18,639 bases of DNA. It comes from Candidatus Schekmanbacteria bacterium. GTDB taxonomy: Bacteria; Schekmanbacteria; GWA2-38-11; J061. Shown here piece after piece: positions 1 through 9,882 of this stretch; within the stretch, counting starts at the first letter, position 1, and each line of letters begins with the position of its first letter. A program made the position numbers and the translations under genes. Below the pieces are notes generated by a model. That model searched no databases. It was not told the origin of the DNA and saw only the letters and a program-made list of their open reading frames with translations. Where the stretch lies: the NCBI GenBank assembly GCA_003695725.1, contig RFHX01000012.1, positions 1 to 18,639 of the forward strand, in the 5' to 3' direction.

Positions 1-60
1 GGTATAGCTATTCTCTCATTTTTAGAGTTGTTACAGGCTTTAACAAACAGAAATTTATAG
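1..60 (+). CDS. possible 3' end of an unidentified upstream gene (partial)
   Basis: From base 1 the frame stays open for 19 codons and ends with TAG at 58-60, directly against the ATG of the rlpA-like gene at 61. The short tail is hydrophobic then polar (ends ALTNRNL). An exact stop/start junction is typical of consecutive genes in one operon, and the rlpA-like gene has no clear Shine-Dalgarno of its own, which would fit translational coupling. Nineteen codons can be open by chance and I cannot assign a family, so this is only a candidate. Confidence 0.35.
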   Translation, partial: GIAILSFLELLQALTNRNL

Positions 61-738
61 ATGAAGAACTCCATTTCAAAAAATATCCGTCTGCAGAAAG
101 ACATTAAACGATTTTTGTGTATCCTTTCTATATTATCTTTTTTATCTTGCGCTATATCTATTCCTGAAAAGAAAGAAACAAAAAAAGTATCAAAGGTTAC
201 ATACCGTGAAAGAGGAATAGCATCGTGGTATGGAAAGAAATTTCATGGACGACTTACTGCAAGCGGTGAAGTTTATGATATGTATGGCATAAGTGCGGCA
301 CATAAGACACTCCCTTTGGGGACTGTTTGTAAAGTTACAAATTTGAGAAACGGCAGAAGTATTGTTCTAAGAATAAATGACAGAGGTCCCTTTGTAAAAG
401 GAAGAATTATTGATTTGAGTTATGGAGCGGCAAAGAAATTAGGATTTGCCAAAGAAGGATTAACTGAAGTATTGATAGAAGCCAATGTAAAGAAAAAAAG
501 ATGGATAGGGGACTATTCAATTCAGGTTGGCTCCTTCATTTATAAGAAAAATGCAGTCCGATTAAAAAATAAACTTGCAAAAAAGTATGGGTCAGCTTTT
601 ATAGAAAAATATAACGATGGAAAGAATACTTATTATAGGGTTAAAGTTGGACACTTCAAGACGCCAAATTCAGCTAATAATGTTATGAAGAAGCTTTCAA
701 AAGAGGGATTTGACGCCTTCATTGTTTCAAATAAATAG
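61..738 (+). CDS. rlpA: RlpA-type septal ring lytic transglycosylase lipoprotein with SPOR domain
   Basis: Predicted outer-membrane-anchored lipoprotein that cleaves or remodels peptidoglycan at the division septum. Residues 17-30 are a hydrophobic signal segment ending in FLSC; C30 is the likely lipidated cysteine, though phenylalanine at -3 makes the lipobox imperfect. Residues 52-140 form the RlpA double-psi beta-barrel: ASWYG, a TASGE-x2-YD stretch, AAHKTLPLGT, RINDRGPF and RIIDLS. E70, D73 and H81 fit the conserved acidic/histidine cluster of the active site. Residues 149-225 are a SPOR domain (IQVGSF, then YRVKVGHF), which in this family binds denuded septal glycan. The 225-residue length is normal for a short-linker RlpA. 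The ATG follows an upstream TAG with no good Shine-Dalgarno, so coupling to an upstream gene is possible. It converges on the cyclophilin-like gene. Confidence 0.93.
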   Translation: MKNSISKNIRLQKDIKRFLCILSILSFLSCAISIPEKKETKKVSKVTYRERGIASWYGKKFHGRLTASGEVYDMYGISAAHKTLPLGTVCKVTNLRNGRSIVLRINDRGPFVKGRIIDLSYGAAKKLGFAKEGLTEVLIEANVKKKRWIGDYSIQVGSFIYKKNAVRLKNKLAKKYGSAFIEKYNDGKNTYYRVKVGHFKTPNSANNVMKKLSKEGFDAFIVSNK

Positions 739-773
739 GATTTCACAATTCGAATTACTATTGCCAGAATTTA

Positions 774-793
774 AAAGTTGTTCTTTCAACTTT
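774..793 (+). terminator. weak hairpin between the convergent rlpA and cyclophilin-like genes
   Basis: AAAGTTG (774-780) and CAACTTT (787-793) form a perfect 7-bp stem around a six-base loop in the 130-base convergent gap, followed by a T-rich stretch. The stem has only two G:C pairs and no uninterrupted U tract, so it is at best a weak terminator. Nothing else is evident in this gap. Confidence 0.25.
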
Positions 794-868
794 ACCTTTT
801 AAGTTTCATTCTCAATCAAGGGTAGAGCTTTATCATCCTTATGTGAGAAAATATTCTTCAAACCTTTG

Positions 869-1249
869 TTATTCTTCCAATTCTATCCTTATAGTTTCTG
901 CATTTTTTACAGTTCTTAGTTGCGATAGGTCACCTTCCAGTTTGCCTACTATATTTACTGCGCTTGCCGGAAGGATTTTTCCGGGAGGCGAAATTGGTGT
1001 AGGTCCAAAGAAGAAGCAAAGGGCAGGACCTTCAGGCCAAAAACCGATATCGCCTTCATTCACTTCTTCCTTTGCTGTTTCATCAAGTTTATCATCAATA
1101 TTTACAGAGAAGTAAATTTCGTCACCCCAAAGGTTTGCCTTTGATTTTATGGGAAGTGCTTTTAAAATTTTTTCTGCTGTTGATGTTTCGTGCAATAATC
1201 CGGTTATTGAAAAATTCTCAAATGTAATTTTTATTTTTTTGCTTGCCAT
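869..1249 (-). CDS. cyclophilin-like fold protein (TM1367/DUF369 type)
   Basis: Small 126-residue cytoplasmic protein of the prokaryotic cyclophilin-like family, for which Thermotoga TM1367 is the structural prototype. The diagnostic part is residues 65-92: EGDIGFWPEGPALCFFFGPTP, where the family has G-x-x-x-(W/Y)-P-x-G-P-A-L-x-x-F-F-G-P-T-P. It is preceded by WGDEIYFSV, the usual strand before the core. The family fold resembles peptidyl-prolyl isomerases, but its activity is not established, so I give no reaction. The ATG has a good Shine-Dalgarno (TTTAGGAGAA). It is monocistronic, divergent from the YggS-type gene across about 106 bases and convergent with the rlpA-like gene. Length is normal for the family and nothing looks truncated. 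Confidence 0.85.
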   Translation of the reverse strand: MASKKIKITFENFSITGLLHETSTAEKILKALPIKSKANLWGDEIYFSVNIDDKLDETAKEEVNEGDIGFWPEGPALCFFFGPTPISPPGKILPASAVNIVGKLEGDLSQLRTVKNAETIRIELEE

Positions 1250-1302
1250 AATTATTCTCCTAAAGAAAATAATTTATTATTTTAATTGTTGATATTTAAG
1301 AA

Positions 1303-1321
1303 ACATATTTTAAGAATATGT
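1303..1321. promoter_or_regulatory. 7-bp perfect palindrome in the divergent intergenic region (possible operator)
   Basis: ACATATT (1303-1309), a five-base spacer, and AATATGT (1315-1321) form a perfect inverted repeat in the 106-base gap between the divergent cyclophilin-like and YggS-type genes. It overlaps a TTGACA hexamer on the minus strand (1319-1324) that could be the -35 element of the leftward gene; the best -10 candidate downstream is poor. Such a site could bind a dimeric regulator, but in DNA this AT-rich a chance palindrome is quite possible. Confidence 0.25.
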
Positions 1322-1355
1322 CAAATACTCTATTGAAGAAAAAGGGGAGAATTAT

Positions 1356-2045
1356 ATGTCTGCTATTTTAGAAAACTATAAAAAGGTTTTAGATAGAATT
1401 GAAAAGAGCGCTATTAAAACAGGTAGAAATCCTTCTGAAATAACTCTTGTGGCTGTTTCTAAAACATTTCCTTTGGAGAAGATTGAAGAAGCCTATGATG
1501 CAGGAGCACGGATATTCGGTGAGAATTATATTCAGGAGGCAGTAAAAAAGATTGAATCCTTCACAAAAAAAGTAAGCTGGCATTTTATAGGACATCTTCA
1601 AACAAACAAAGTAAAATATGCAGTAGGTAATTTTGATTTCATCGAGGCAGTCGATTCTTTGAAGCTTTGTAAGGAAATCGACAAACGCGCAGGAGTGAAA
1701 GGGATAAAGCAAAAGATACTTCTTGAAGTAAATCTTTCAGGAGAAGAAAGCAAATATGGATTTTCAAAAGAGAGTCTCATTGAAGAAATCACCGAGATAG
1801 GAAAATTAAGAAATATTTCTGTTGAAGGGCTAATGACAATGCCTCCATTCAGTACAGATCCTGAAGATTCAAGAAGATATTTTATCGAACTGAGAGAATT
1901 AAGGGATGAAATAAATTCGATAAATGTTGAAGGCATTGAGATGAAAGAGCTTTCAATGGGAATGTCAAATGATTTTGAAGTCGCCATTGAGGAAGGTGCG
2001 ACAATTGTAAGAGTGGGAACTCTGATCTTTGGACAAAGAGGATAG
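1356..2045 (+). CDS. yggS: YggS/PROSC-family pyridoxal phosphate homeostasis protein
   Basis: Cytoplasmic PLP-binding protein with an alanine-racemase-like TIM barrel. The family has no known enzymatic reaction and is implicated in PLP supply and amino acid homeostasis. At 229 residues it is full length. K36 in TLVAVSKTF is the predicted PLP Schiff-base lysine. Other family signatures are GENYIQEA (about 54-61), WHFIGHLQTNK (about 75-85), GLMTMPP (about 158-164) and the C-terminal phosphate-binding stretch LSMGMSNDFEVAIEEG-x-T-x-VRVGTLIFG. The ATG has a purine-rich Shine-Dalgarno (AAGGGGAGA) about six bases upstream. It stands alone on this strand and ends 15 bases from the convergent purA. 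Confidence 0.95.
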   Translation: MSAILENYKKVLDRIEKSAIKTGRNPSEITLVAVSKTFPLEKIEEAYDAGARIFGENYIQEAVKKIESFTKKVSWHFIGHLQTNKVKYAVGNFDFIEAVDSLKLCKEIDKRAGVKGIKQKILLEVNLSGEESKYGFSKESLIEEITEIGKLRNISVEGLMTMPPFSTDPEDSRRYFIELRELRDEINSINVEGIEMKELSMGMSNDFEVAIEEGATIVRVGTLIFGQRG

Positions 2046-2060
2046 AAGTGAAGTCAACAG

Positions 2061-4936
<2,876 letters not shown>

Positions 4937-4956
4937 TATTCAATTTCCTTTTATTT

Positions 4957-6102
4957 TTAGTTTCCAAGAATTTCGAGGGCTTTTTGAACGCCTTTCCCCA
5001 ATTCAACAGGATAACCTAAAGACTTCAAAGTTTGTTCTACAGCGGAGACAGCATTTACTACATCGAATTGGTCAGAATAGCCAAGATGAGCAATCCTAAA
5101 AATTTTCCCCTTTAGATGTTCTTGTCCACCGGCAATCGTCATACGATATTTGTTGCGAAGTGTTTTTACAATATCCCCGCCGCTTATTCCTTCAGGAGCT
5201 TTGACTGCTGTTACTGCATCACTTGGTTGGTCAGCCAAAAGTTCAAGCCCTAAAGCTTTCATTGCTTCCCTAGTGGCTAAGGCGAGTTTCTGATGGCGTG
5301 CAAAAACATTTTCAAGTCCTTCCTCTTTGATTCTTGTCAAGACTTGGTCGAGTCCCATAATCAGTGAGACAGCTGGAGTATATGATGTTTGATTTTTGAG
5401 ATGATTTTTTCTTTCCTTTTTAAGGTCAAAATAGAACTTTGGAAGATTCGAAGTTTCTGCAAATTTCCATGCTTTGTCGCTCAATGTAATGAAGGCAAGC
5501 CCCGGCGGAAGCATAAAGGCTTTTTGTGAGCCGCCTGCAACGACATCGAGATTCCATTCATCAGTTTTTATATCGAAAACACCTATACCTGTTATTCCAT
5601 CAACTATCAGAATGGTGTTTTCTCTTTGAGCCACAATTTTCCCAAGTGCTTCTACATCGTGCTTTACACCTGTCGATGTTTCAGATGCCTGAACACATAC
5701 AGCTTTGATTTCCGGGTCTTTTTTGAGATGGTCTTCGACAATCTGTGGATCAACAGCTTTTCCCCATTCGACATCGACTATAATAGGATTTACACCATAT
5801 GTTTTACATATGAGCCCCCATCTTTCGCCAAACTTTCCTCCGTTTACAACTAATGCCTTGTCTCCAGATGACAATGTATTTACAATTGCGCTTTCCATAG
5901 CGCCTGTACCTGATGATGCAAGAACGATAACATCGTTTTTTGTTTGAAATACATATTTTAAGCCTTCTCTTACTCTTTCAAAGAGTTCAGAAAATACGGG
6001 TGCTCTATGGTGAATAATCGGTTCAGCCATTCTCAATAAAACATCAGGCGGAACAGGAGTTGGACCGGGTGCCAGCAAATAATCCTTGATAACCATTTTC
6101 AT
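4957..6102 (-). CDS. class V aminotransferase, serine-glyoxylate/alanine-glyoxylate type; probable phosphoserine aminotransferase role
   Basis: PLP-dependent fold-type I aminotransferase of the AGAT/SPT branch of class V, 381 residues. The N-terminus has the family signature LLAPGPTPVPPDVL (9-22) and HHRAPVFSE (31-39). SSGTGAMES (63-71) is the phosphate-binding turn. D168 in LIVDGITGIG contacts the PLP ring nitrogen, and K194 in GGSQKAFMLPPG is the Schiff-base lysine. Sequence class alone allows alanine, serine or phosphoserine as amino donor. The position 20 bases upstream of serA in one operon makes transamination of 3-phosphohydroxypyruvate to phosphoserine the best guess (inference). The start is supported by GGAGG eight bases before the ATG. 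It is the first gene of the operon, after a probable promoter at 6175-6201. Confidence 0.93.
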   Translation of the reverse strand: MKMVIKDYLLAPGPTPVPPDVLLRMAEPIIHHRAPVFSELFERVREGLKYVFQTKNDVIVLASSGTGAMESAIVNTLSSGDKALVVNGGKFGERWGLICKTYGVNPIIVDVEWGKAVDPQIVEDHLKKDPEIKAVCVQASETSTGVKHDVEALGKIVAQRENTILIVDGITGIGVFDIKTDEWNLDVVAGGSQKAFMLPPGLAFITLSDKAWKFAETSNLPKFYFDLKKERKNHLKNQTSYTPAVSLIMGLDQVLTRIKEEGLENVFARHQKLALATREAMKALGLELLADQPSDAVTAVKAPEGISGGDIVKTLRNKYRMTIAGGQEHLKGKIFRIAHLGYSDQFDVVNAVSAVEQTLKSLGYPVELGKGVQKALEILGN

Positions 6103-6174
6103 CTAATCCTCCACATCCAAAATTTACTGTTTTACTTCATCGATTAGCCAGAATTTTTGAAACTGAAAATGAAA

Positions 6175-6201
6175 ATTATCAGAGCCGTATAACCATGTCA
6201 A
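6175..6201 (-). promoter_or_regulatory. sigma70-type promoter for the aminotransferase-serA-purA operon
   Basis: On the minus strand a perfect -35 TTGACA (6196-6201) is followed after 15 bases by GATAAT (6175-6180), five of six matches to the -10 consensus; TAATTT overlaps it with a 17-base spacing from the same -35. Initiation here would leave a leader of roughly 65 bases before the ATG at 6102. I see no riboswitch-like or attenuator structure in that leader. Confidence 0.5.
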
Positions 6202-6353
6202 GAGATAAAGGAATAGCAAAGTATGCTGAAAAATATATCTTATTAATCAATAGGTTATTAGGTCATAAGGGAGATTTGAAATTCAAAATATGCATTTTTT
6301 GAAGCAAATGGCAAAAATGTTCAGGATTTCTTCCTTTTTACCCTAAAAAAATA

Positions 6354-6383
6354 TTGCATTGAGATAGCCAATCATTGTATTTT
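6354..6383 (+). promoter_or_regulatory. candidate promoter for the LptF/LptG-type permease
   Basis: TTGCAT (6354-6359) and TATTTT (6378-6383) are separated by 18 bases and lie about 70 bases before the start codon. Both hexamers are four of six matches. A second possible pair, TTGAAG (6390-6395) and TACTCT (6413-6418), lies closer to the gene. In this AT-rich context neither is strong. Confidence 0.3.
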
Positions 6384-6450
6384 GCTCATTTGAAGTTTAG
6401 ATAAAAGAAAAGTACTCTTGGTATCAAAAAATTGAGACAGAGAAATTGAA

Positions 6451-7650
6451 ATGAGGTTTTCATTCAAAATAAATGTTTTAGACCGCTACATTTTTAGTGA
6501 GATTATTGTCCCCTTTCTTTCTCTTCTGCTCATTTGCACGATGCTCGTTGTTTTGGGGAATCTGGGCACCTTGATGGAATTGCTTATAAATAAGGGTGCG
6601 GGGTTTATCAATATGGTGTTGATGATAAGTTATATCGTTCCGCAATTTTTAGGATTCATTATCCCGATTGCCCTTTTTTTCGCTGTAATTTCAGCTATGG
6701 TGAGATTGTCATCCGACAGGGAGATAGATGCCTTGAAAGCGTCAGGAATAAGTCTTTACCGCATTGCGAGACCCGTTATATTTTTTTCAGCCATATGCTG
6801 GCTTGCCGCTACAATCATTATGACAGATGTAGCACCGCGCGCATATGAGAGATTCAAGGAGCAATCCATTGAAGTTTTGCGCTCGAGCGCAACGATTGGG
6901 CTTAAGCCGGTAATGTTTAATGAGATAACAGAGGGGCTTGTCATTTATGCTGAAGATATCGATTCGAATGGGAAGTTAAAGGGAGTGCTGATTTCTGATA
7001 GCAGGGATGAGAAGCACAAAAAAGTAATTTTTGCGAGAAAAGGAAAAATTTTGCCTTCATCAGGGGAAGGTTCATATACCAAGATTGCTCTTGAAGATGG
7101 CACAATCCATATCAGAGGAGATGTAACTAATGAATATCGAATGCTTCGTTTTGAAGATTTTGATTTTAGAATTGATTTATCGAAACAGATTAACAATACT
7201 ATGAAGAAATCCTATAGAATGATGTCCGTGAATAGTCTTATTGGGGAGCTTTCCAAATACAATGAAGGTGATAGTGAATATAATACAATCCTTATCAGTT
7301 TGAATCAGAAATTTGCAATACCCTTTATGTGTCTTGTATTTGGAATTCTTGGAATCCCCTTTGGAATCATCTTTCAACGAAGCAGCCGTGAGCCGGGATA
7401 TGTGATATGCATTCTTCTTATGATAATCTTTTTTGTCGTTTTTATGGGCGGCAAACGAATGGGAGAGGAGGGAGTCTTGAATCCGGTAATAAGCACTTGG
7501 TTTCCTGATTTAATCTTTTTTGCCATTGGACTATATCTTTTTGAAAGGGTATCGCGAGATAAAAGCTCATGGATACTTGAACTTTCACAGAGAATTTCTG
7601 CGGCTATTGAACGGTTCAATGAAAAGATTATCGGACAGAAGGATTTCTGA
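6451..7650 (+). CDS. lptF: LptF/LptG family lipopolysaccharide export permease
   Basis: Inner-membrane subunit of the Lpt ABC machine that extracts LPS from the inner membrane and passes it to the periplasmic bridge. The 399-residue protein has the family layout: transmembrane segments at about 18-38, 58-84 and 108-126, a periplasmic beta-jellyroll at about 130-270, and segments at about 287-307, 316-334 and 350-366. LDRYIFSEI opens the family N-terminus, and SSDREIDALKASGIS (87-101) is the cytoplasmic coupling region that contacts LptB. LptF and LptG are hard to separate by eye; the periplasmic part (VIYAEDIDSNGKLKGV, then an IFARKGKI strand) looks more LptF-like, so the symbol is tentative. 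The usual second permease is not adjacent. The Shine-Dalgarno is weak. The last 23 bases overlap the convergent glycosyltransferase. Confidence 0.9.
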   Translation: MRFSFKINVLDRYIFSEIIVPFLSLLLICTMLVVLGNLGTLMELLINKGAGFINMVLMISYIVPQFLGFIIPIALFFAVISAMVRLSSDREIDALKASGISLYRIARPVIFFSAICWLAATIIMTDVAPRAYERFKEQSIEVLRSSATIGLKPVMFNEITEGLVIYAEDIDSNGKLKGVLISDSRDEKHKKVIFARKGKILPSSGEGSYTKIALEDGTIHIRGDVTNEYRMLRFEDFDFRIDLSKQINNTMKKSYRMMSVNSLIGELSKYNEGDSEYNTILISLNQKFAIPFMCLVFGILGIPFGIIFQRSSREPGYVICILLMIIFFVVFMGGKRMGEEGVLNPVISTWFPDLIFFAIGLYLFERVSRDKSSWILELSQRISAAIERFNEKIIGQKDF

Positions 7651-8776
7651 GTATTTCCTGATAGACCTTTATATGTTTTTCAGCTTCTAATGGAGGCGAG
7701 TAGTTTTCTTTGATAAATTTCGATGCCTTTTCACCCATTGAAAGAGCAAGATTTTGATTGGCTAAAAGTGTGGTAATATGCTTTTCCAGTTCATCTAAAT
7801 TGTTTGCAATAAATCCTGTTTTTTCGTTGGAGATGATTTCAGCGGCAGAGCCCTTGTTAAGTGATATTACAGGAGTGCCGCATGCCATTGATTCAAGTAT
7901 GGTCCTCATACTGCCGTCATTTCCTTCTTCAAGGACGCAAGCTGCAGTCATAGCACGGTAAGCTTTTGGAAGCTCGTCTTTGAGATAACCTGTGAATATT
8001 ACAGAATTACTGATATTTAGTTCAACTACAGCCTTTTCCATTCGTTTCTTTTCTTCACCTTTTCCAATCAGTAAAAGCTTTGCTTTGGGGAAATTATTCA
8101 AGACCTTTTTGAAGAGTGAAATCAATTCATTATGCCCTCTCCCTTTTTTGAAGCGGGCTACCATTCCAATTATTCCGTCCTCCTTTTTAAGTTTGAATTT
8201 GTTGAGAAAGCTATCAGATGAAATGTCTTTGTTGAACCTGCTTGTGTCAACTGATGCATGGATTGATAAGGTTTTTGAAGCCAATGAACTATAGTTTTCT
8301 ATGAGTTTCGCTTTAAGAATGTCTGAAATACATATGAGCTTTGAATTAAGATTATTATAAAGAATCCTATAATTGCTTCTTTTTACCGTTGATTTGCTGT
8401 TATGGAGCGTCCTTATGACAGGTGGTTTTCGTTTCGATAGCATCGAGGCAAAAGCGCTTACCCAATTGTCATGTGAAAGATGCGAGTGGATTATATCGAT
8501 ACCTTTTATATCAATCAGTTTTGCAAGATTGTATACTTCTGACATAAGAGCGAGAGGTGATTTTCCTGAGTAGAGGTCGATGTTTTTATAGAGGCGAAAG
8601 CCTTCATTTCTCAATTTGTCAGATAGATTCCCTTTCGATACAGGCGATATTACAGAAACTTTTACTTCATCTTTAGAATTCAATTCCTTAAGAAGGAGAA
8701 AAAGCGGTTGCGCGGCGCCTGTAAGGTTTTTCACGCTTATTGTATGAAGAACTTTTATCGGTTTTATTTTCTCCAT
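7628..8776 (-). CDS. GT4-family glycosyltransferase
   Basis: Cytoplasmic, probably membrane-associated retaining glycosyltransferase with the GT-B fold, 382 residues. The N-terminal acceptor domain opens VLHTISVKNLTGAAQPLF; IIHSHLSHDNW (95-105) is the usual H-x-H stretch. The C-terminal donor domain starts near GIIGMVARFKKGRGH (201-215), with LLLIGKGEE (235-242) and the nucleotide-sugar motif DGSMRTILESMACGTPV (287-303). In that motif the first position of E-x7-E is aspartate (D287, E295), as in several LPS and capsule transferases. The proximity of permease and LPS genes suggests a surface glycan role; the sugar cannot be deduced. A promoter candidate lies at 8835-8864, so it is probably transcribed separately from the core operon. 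Its 3' end overlaps the convergent permease gene by 23 bases. Confidence 0.88.
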   Translation of the reverse strand: MEKIKPIKVLHTISVKNLTGAAQPLFLLLKELNSKDEVKVSVISPVSKGNLSDKLRNEGFRLYKNIDLYSGKSPLALMSEVYNLAKLIDIKGIDIIHSHLSHDNWVSAFASMLSKRKPPVIRTLHNSKSTVKRSNYRILYNNLNSKLICISDILKAKLIENYSSLASKTLSIHASVDTSRFNKDISSDSFLNKFKLKKEDGIIGMVARFKKGRGHNELISLFKKVLNNFPKAKLLLIGKGEEKKRMEKAVVELNISNSVIFTGYLKDELPKAYRAMTAACVLEEGNDGSMRTILESMACGTPVISLNKGSAAEIISNEKTGFIANNLDELEKHITTLLANQNLALSMGEKASKFIKENYSPPLEAEKHIKVYQEILRNPSVR

Positions 8777-8834
8777 AGCGATTCAAAGATTGATTCTGAC
8801 AAAATCAAGATGCCAGTTATTTGCTTTTTTGGCA

Positions 8835-8864
8835 AGTATATCGCCTTTTGGAGATAAACGGCAA
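8835..8864 (-). promoter_or_regulatory. sigma70-type promoter for the GT4 gene at 7628-8776
   Basis: On the minus strand TTGCCG (8859-8864) is followed after 18 bases by TATACT (8835-8840), a five-of-six -10 element, about 58 bases before the GT4 start. It sits between the hairpin at 8877-8931 and the gene, so transcription could restart after termination of the upstream gene. Confidence 0.45.
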
Positions 8865-8876
8865 GAGTGTAATAGA

Positions 8877-8931
8877 AAGGGGTCAGGCTTTAAAGCAATC
8901 AGAGGGTAGTTTTAAAATCCTGAACCCCCTT
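8877..8931. repeat. long imperfect inverted repeat, REP-like; possible terminator
   Basis: The left arm AAGGGG (8877-8882), TCAGG (8883-8887), TTTAAA (8889-8894) pairs with TTTAAA (8911-8916), CCTGA (8919-8923), CCCCTT (8926-8931). This gives about 17 base pairs with small bulges around a 16-base loop. It begins 8 bases beyond the stop of the Cys-rich gene. Read on the minus strand it is followed by TTTCTATT, so it could terminate that gene. GGGGTCAGG-type palindromes are also typical of dispersed REP elements mobilised by RAYT transposases. Only one copy is in the window, so the repeat status is unproven. Confidence 0.55.
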
Positions 8932-8938
8932 GAAAATC

Positions 8939-9823
8939 TTAGGTGGCGGCTCTTCCTAAAGCAATGAACATATCACTTGTTGTAACTCCCGGATGACCCT
9001 TTTCTTCAGCAACCTTTTCTGCTAAATTTATCAAGCCCTTCATCCTCTCATCATCTACATTCTTGTTCAGAAGCAGAGCTGACATCGAATGAAGAGCATG
9101 CTGGCACCAAAGTGAATTGGTCATTGCCTGTACTTTGTCAACACATTCATTCACTTCCTTTTCAACAGCTTGCTCTTCGCATTCTGCTCCAAATACAGGG
9201 TCGCACTCGAGACATGCGGCATAGTGAAACATATTCTCTCCTTCTACTGCAGGAGGATTTTCTTCAAGTTTTTTGTATTCTGTATTTACTGCAAGTTCTG
9301 CAAATGCAAGGTCATAGAGGACTGTTGTAATTCCGTGAAGACCGTCCGGCTTCTGCAGTTTCTTCTTCAATGAATCAGGACGAACTATTTTATCTGCAAG
9401 GGAGGGGTCTTTTGCAATGTCTTCTGCAAGTTTTTGAACCTTTTGCGCTGTTTCTATTGGCACAGTGCCGTCAGCAAGAGCAGAACTAAGATTGAATCTT
9501 GCATGACAACACCATTCCATTGTTTCTGTTTTTGCTATTTTAAAACGGCTTGCCCCAGATACGGCTTCAAGACTTTTGCAGGTTTCTCTCAACTTTTTAT
9601 TACAGCTTTGGCACATATGGATATACTTTAAAGCTCTTTCAGGAATCCATCCCGAGCTTTTTTTCTTCTCGAAGGTAGCAAGACTCTCTTTGTCAAACTG
9701 CCTTTCACCTATCTCTTCTCTATATTTGGATAAGCAAGTGGAAGAACAAAAATACTTTTCATTCAATTCCATTGCGTCTTTGATTTTTATTTCTTTACTG
9801 CATATAAGACATTTAGTCTCCAT
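8939..9823 (-). CDS. uncharacterised Cys/His-rich protein: TRASH-like zinc finger plus two copies of a WCxHA domain
   Basis: I do not recognise this 294-residue, apparently cytoplasmic protein; it has no signal peptide or membrane segment. Residues 5-30 hold C5-x2-C8-x17-C26-x3-C30, the spacing of TRASH/treble-clef metal-binding fingers. The rest is an internal duplication. Unit 1 (about 70-176) has C71-x2-C74-x7-C82, W104-C105-x-H107-A108, SSAL, a LAEDIA helix at 132 and ITT at 165. Unit 2 (about 203-293) has C204-x2-C207-x7-C215, W239-C240-x-H242-A243, MSAL, a LAEKVA helix at 268 and VTT at 280. Unit 1 carries about 20 extra residues before ITT. The paired cysteines and histidine suggest metal binding (inference). 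The start has a near-perfect Shine-Dalgarno (AAAGGAGG) and a promoter candidate at 9883-9911. It sits alone between surface-glycan genes, so its job cannot be read from context. Confidence 0.85.
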   Translation of the reverse strand: METKCLICSKEIKIKDAMELNEKYFCSSTCLSKYREEIGERQFDKESLATFEKKKSSGWIPERALKYIHMCQSCNKKLRETCKSLEAVSGASRFKIAKTETMEWCCHARFNLSSALADGTVPIETAQKVQKLAEDIAKDPSLADKIVRPDSLKKKLQKPDGLHGITTVLYDLAFAELAVNTEYKKLEENPPAVEGENMFHYAACLECDPVFGAECEEQAVEKEVNECVDKVQAMTNSLWCQHALHSMSALLLNKNVDDERMKGLINLAEKVAEEKGHPGVTTSDMFIALGRAAT

Positions 9824-9882
9824 ATTTGCCTCCTTTAAAAAAAAATTTTTTATGAAGGGTTTATCTTCCTCCTACACTCTTT

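Larger units (their letters stand above)
6103..6450. other. 348-base divergent intergenic region
   Basis: AT-rich gap between the serine operon (leftward) and the LptF/LptG-type permease (rightward). It holds the leftward promoter at 6175-6201 and a candidate rightward promoter at 6354-6383. A 35-codon open frame at 6195-6302 has no ribosome binding site and is not called. There is no tRNA, strong hairpin or repeat that I can see. Confidence 0.6.

Noticed and set aside
843-1115. Plus-strand open frame of 90 codons
   Set aside because: It lies opposite the cyclophilin-like gene, whose conserved GFWPEGPAL-x-FFFGPTP motif and Shine-Dalgarno make the minus strand the real one.
6195-6302. 35-codon plus-strand open frame (begins MSRDKGIAKY) in the divergent gap
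   Set aside because: No Shine-Dalgarno and no recognisable motif, and its start overlaps the TTGACA of the leftward promoter. A frame of this length is expected by chance.
8939-9823. Possible c-type cytochrome or iron-sulfur protein based on the many cysteines
   Set aside because: No CxxCH haem motif and no ferredoxin-like C-x2-C-x2-C-x3-C pattern; spacing fits zinc or another metal better.
9836-9851. A9/T6 homopolymer tract upstream of the Cys-rich gene as a possible terminator or phase-variation tract
   Set aside because: It lies in the leader rather than the coding region or promoter spacer, and such A/T runs are common in this AT-rich DNA. No G:C stem is next to it.
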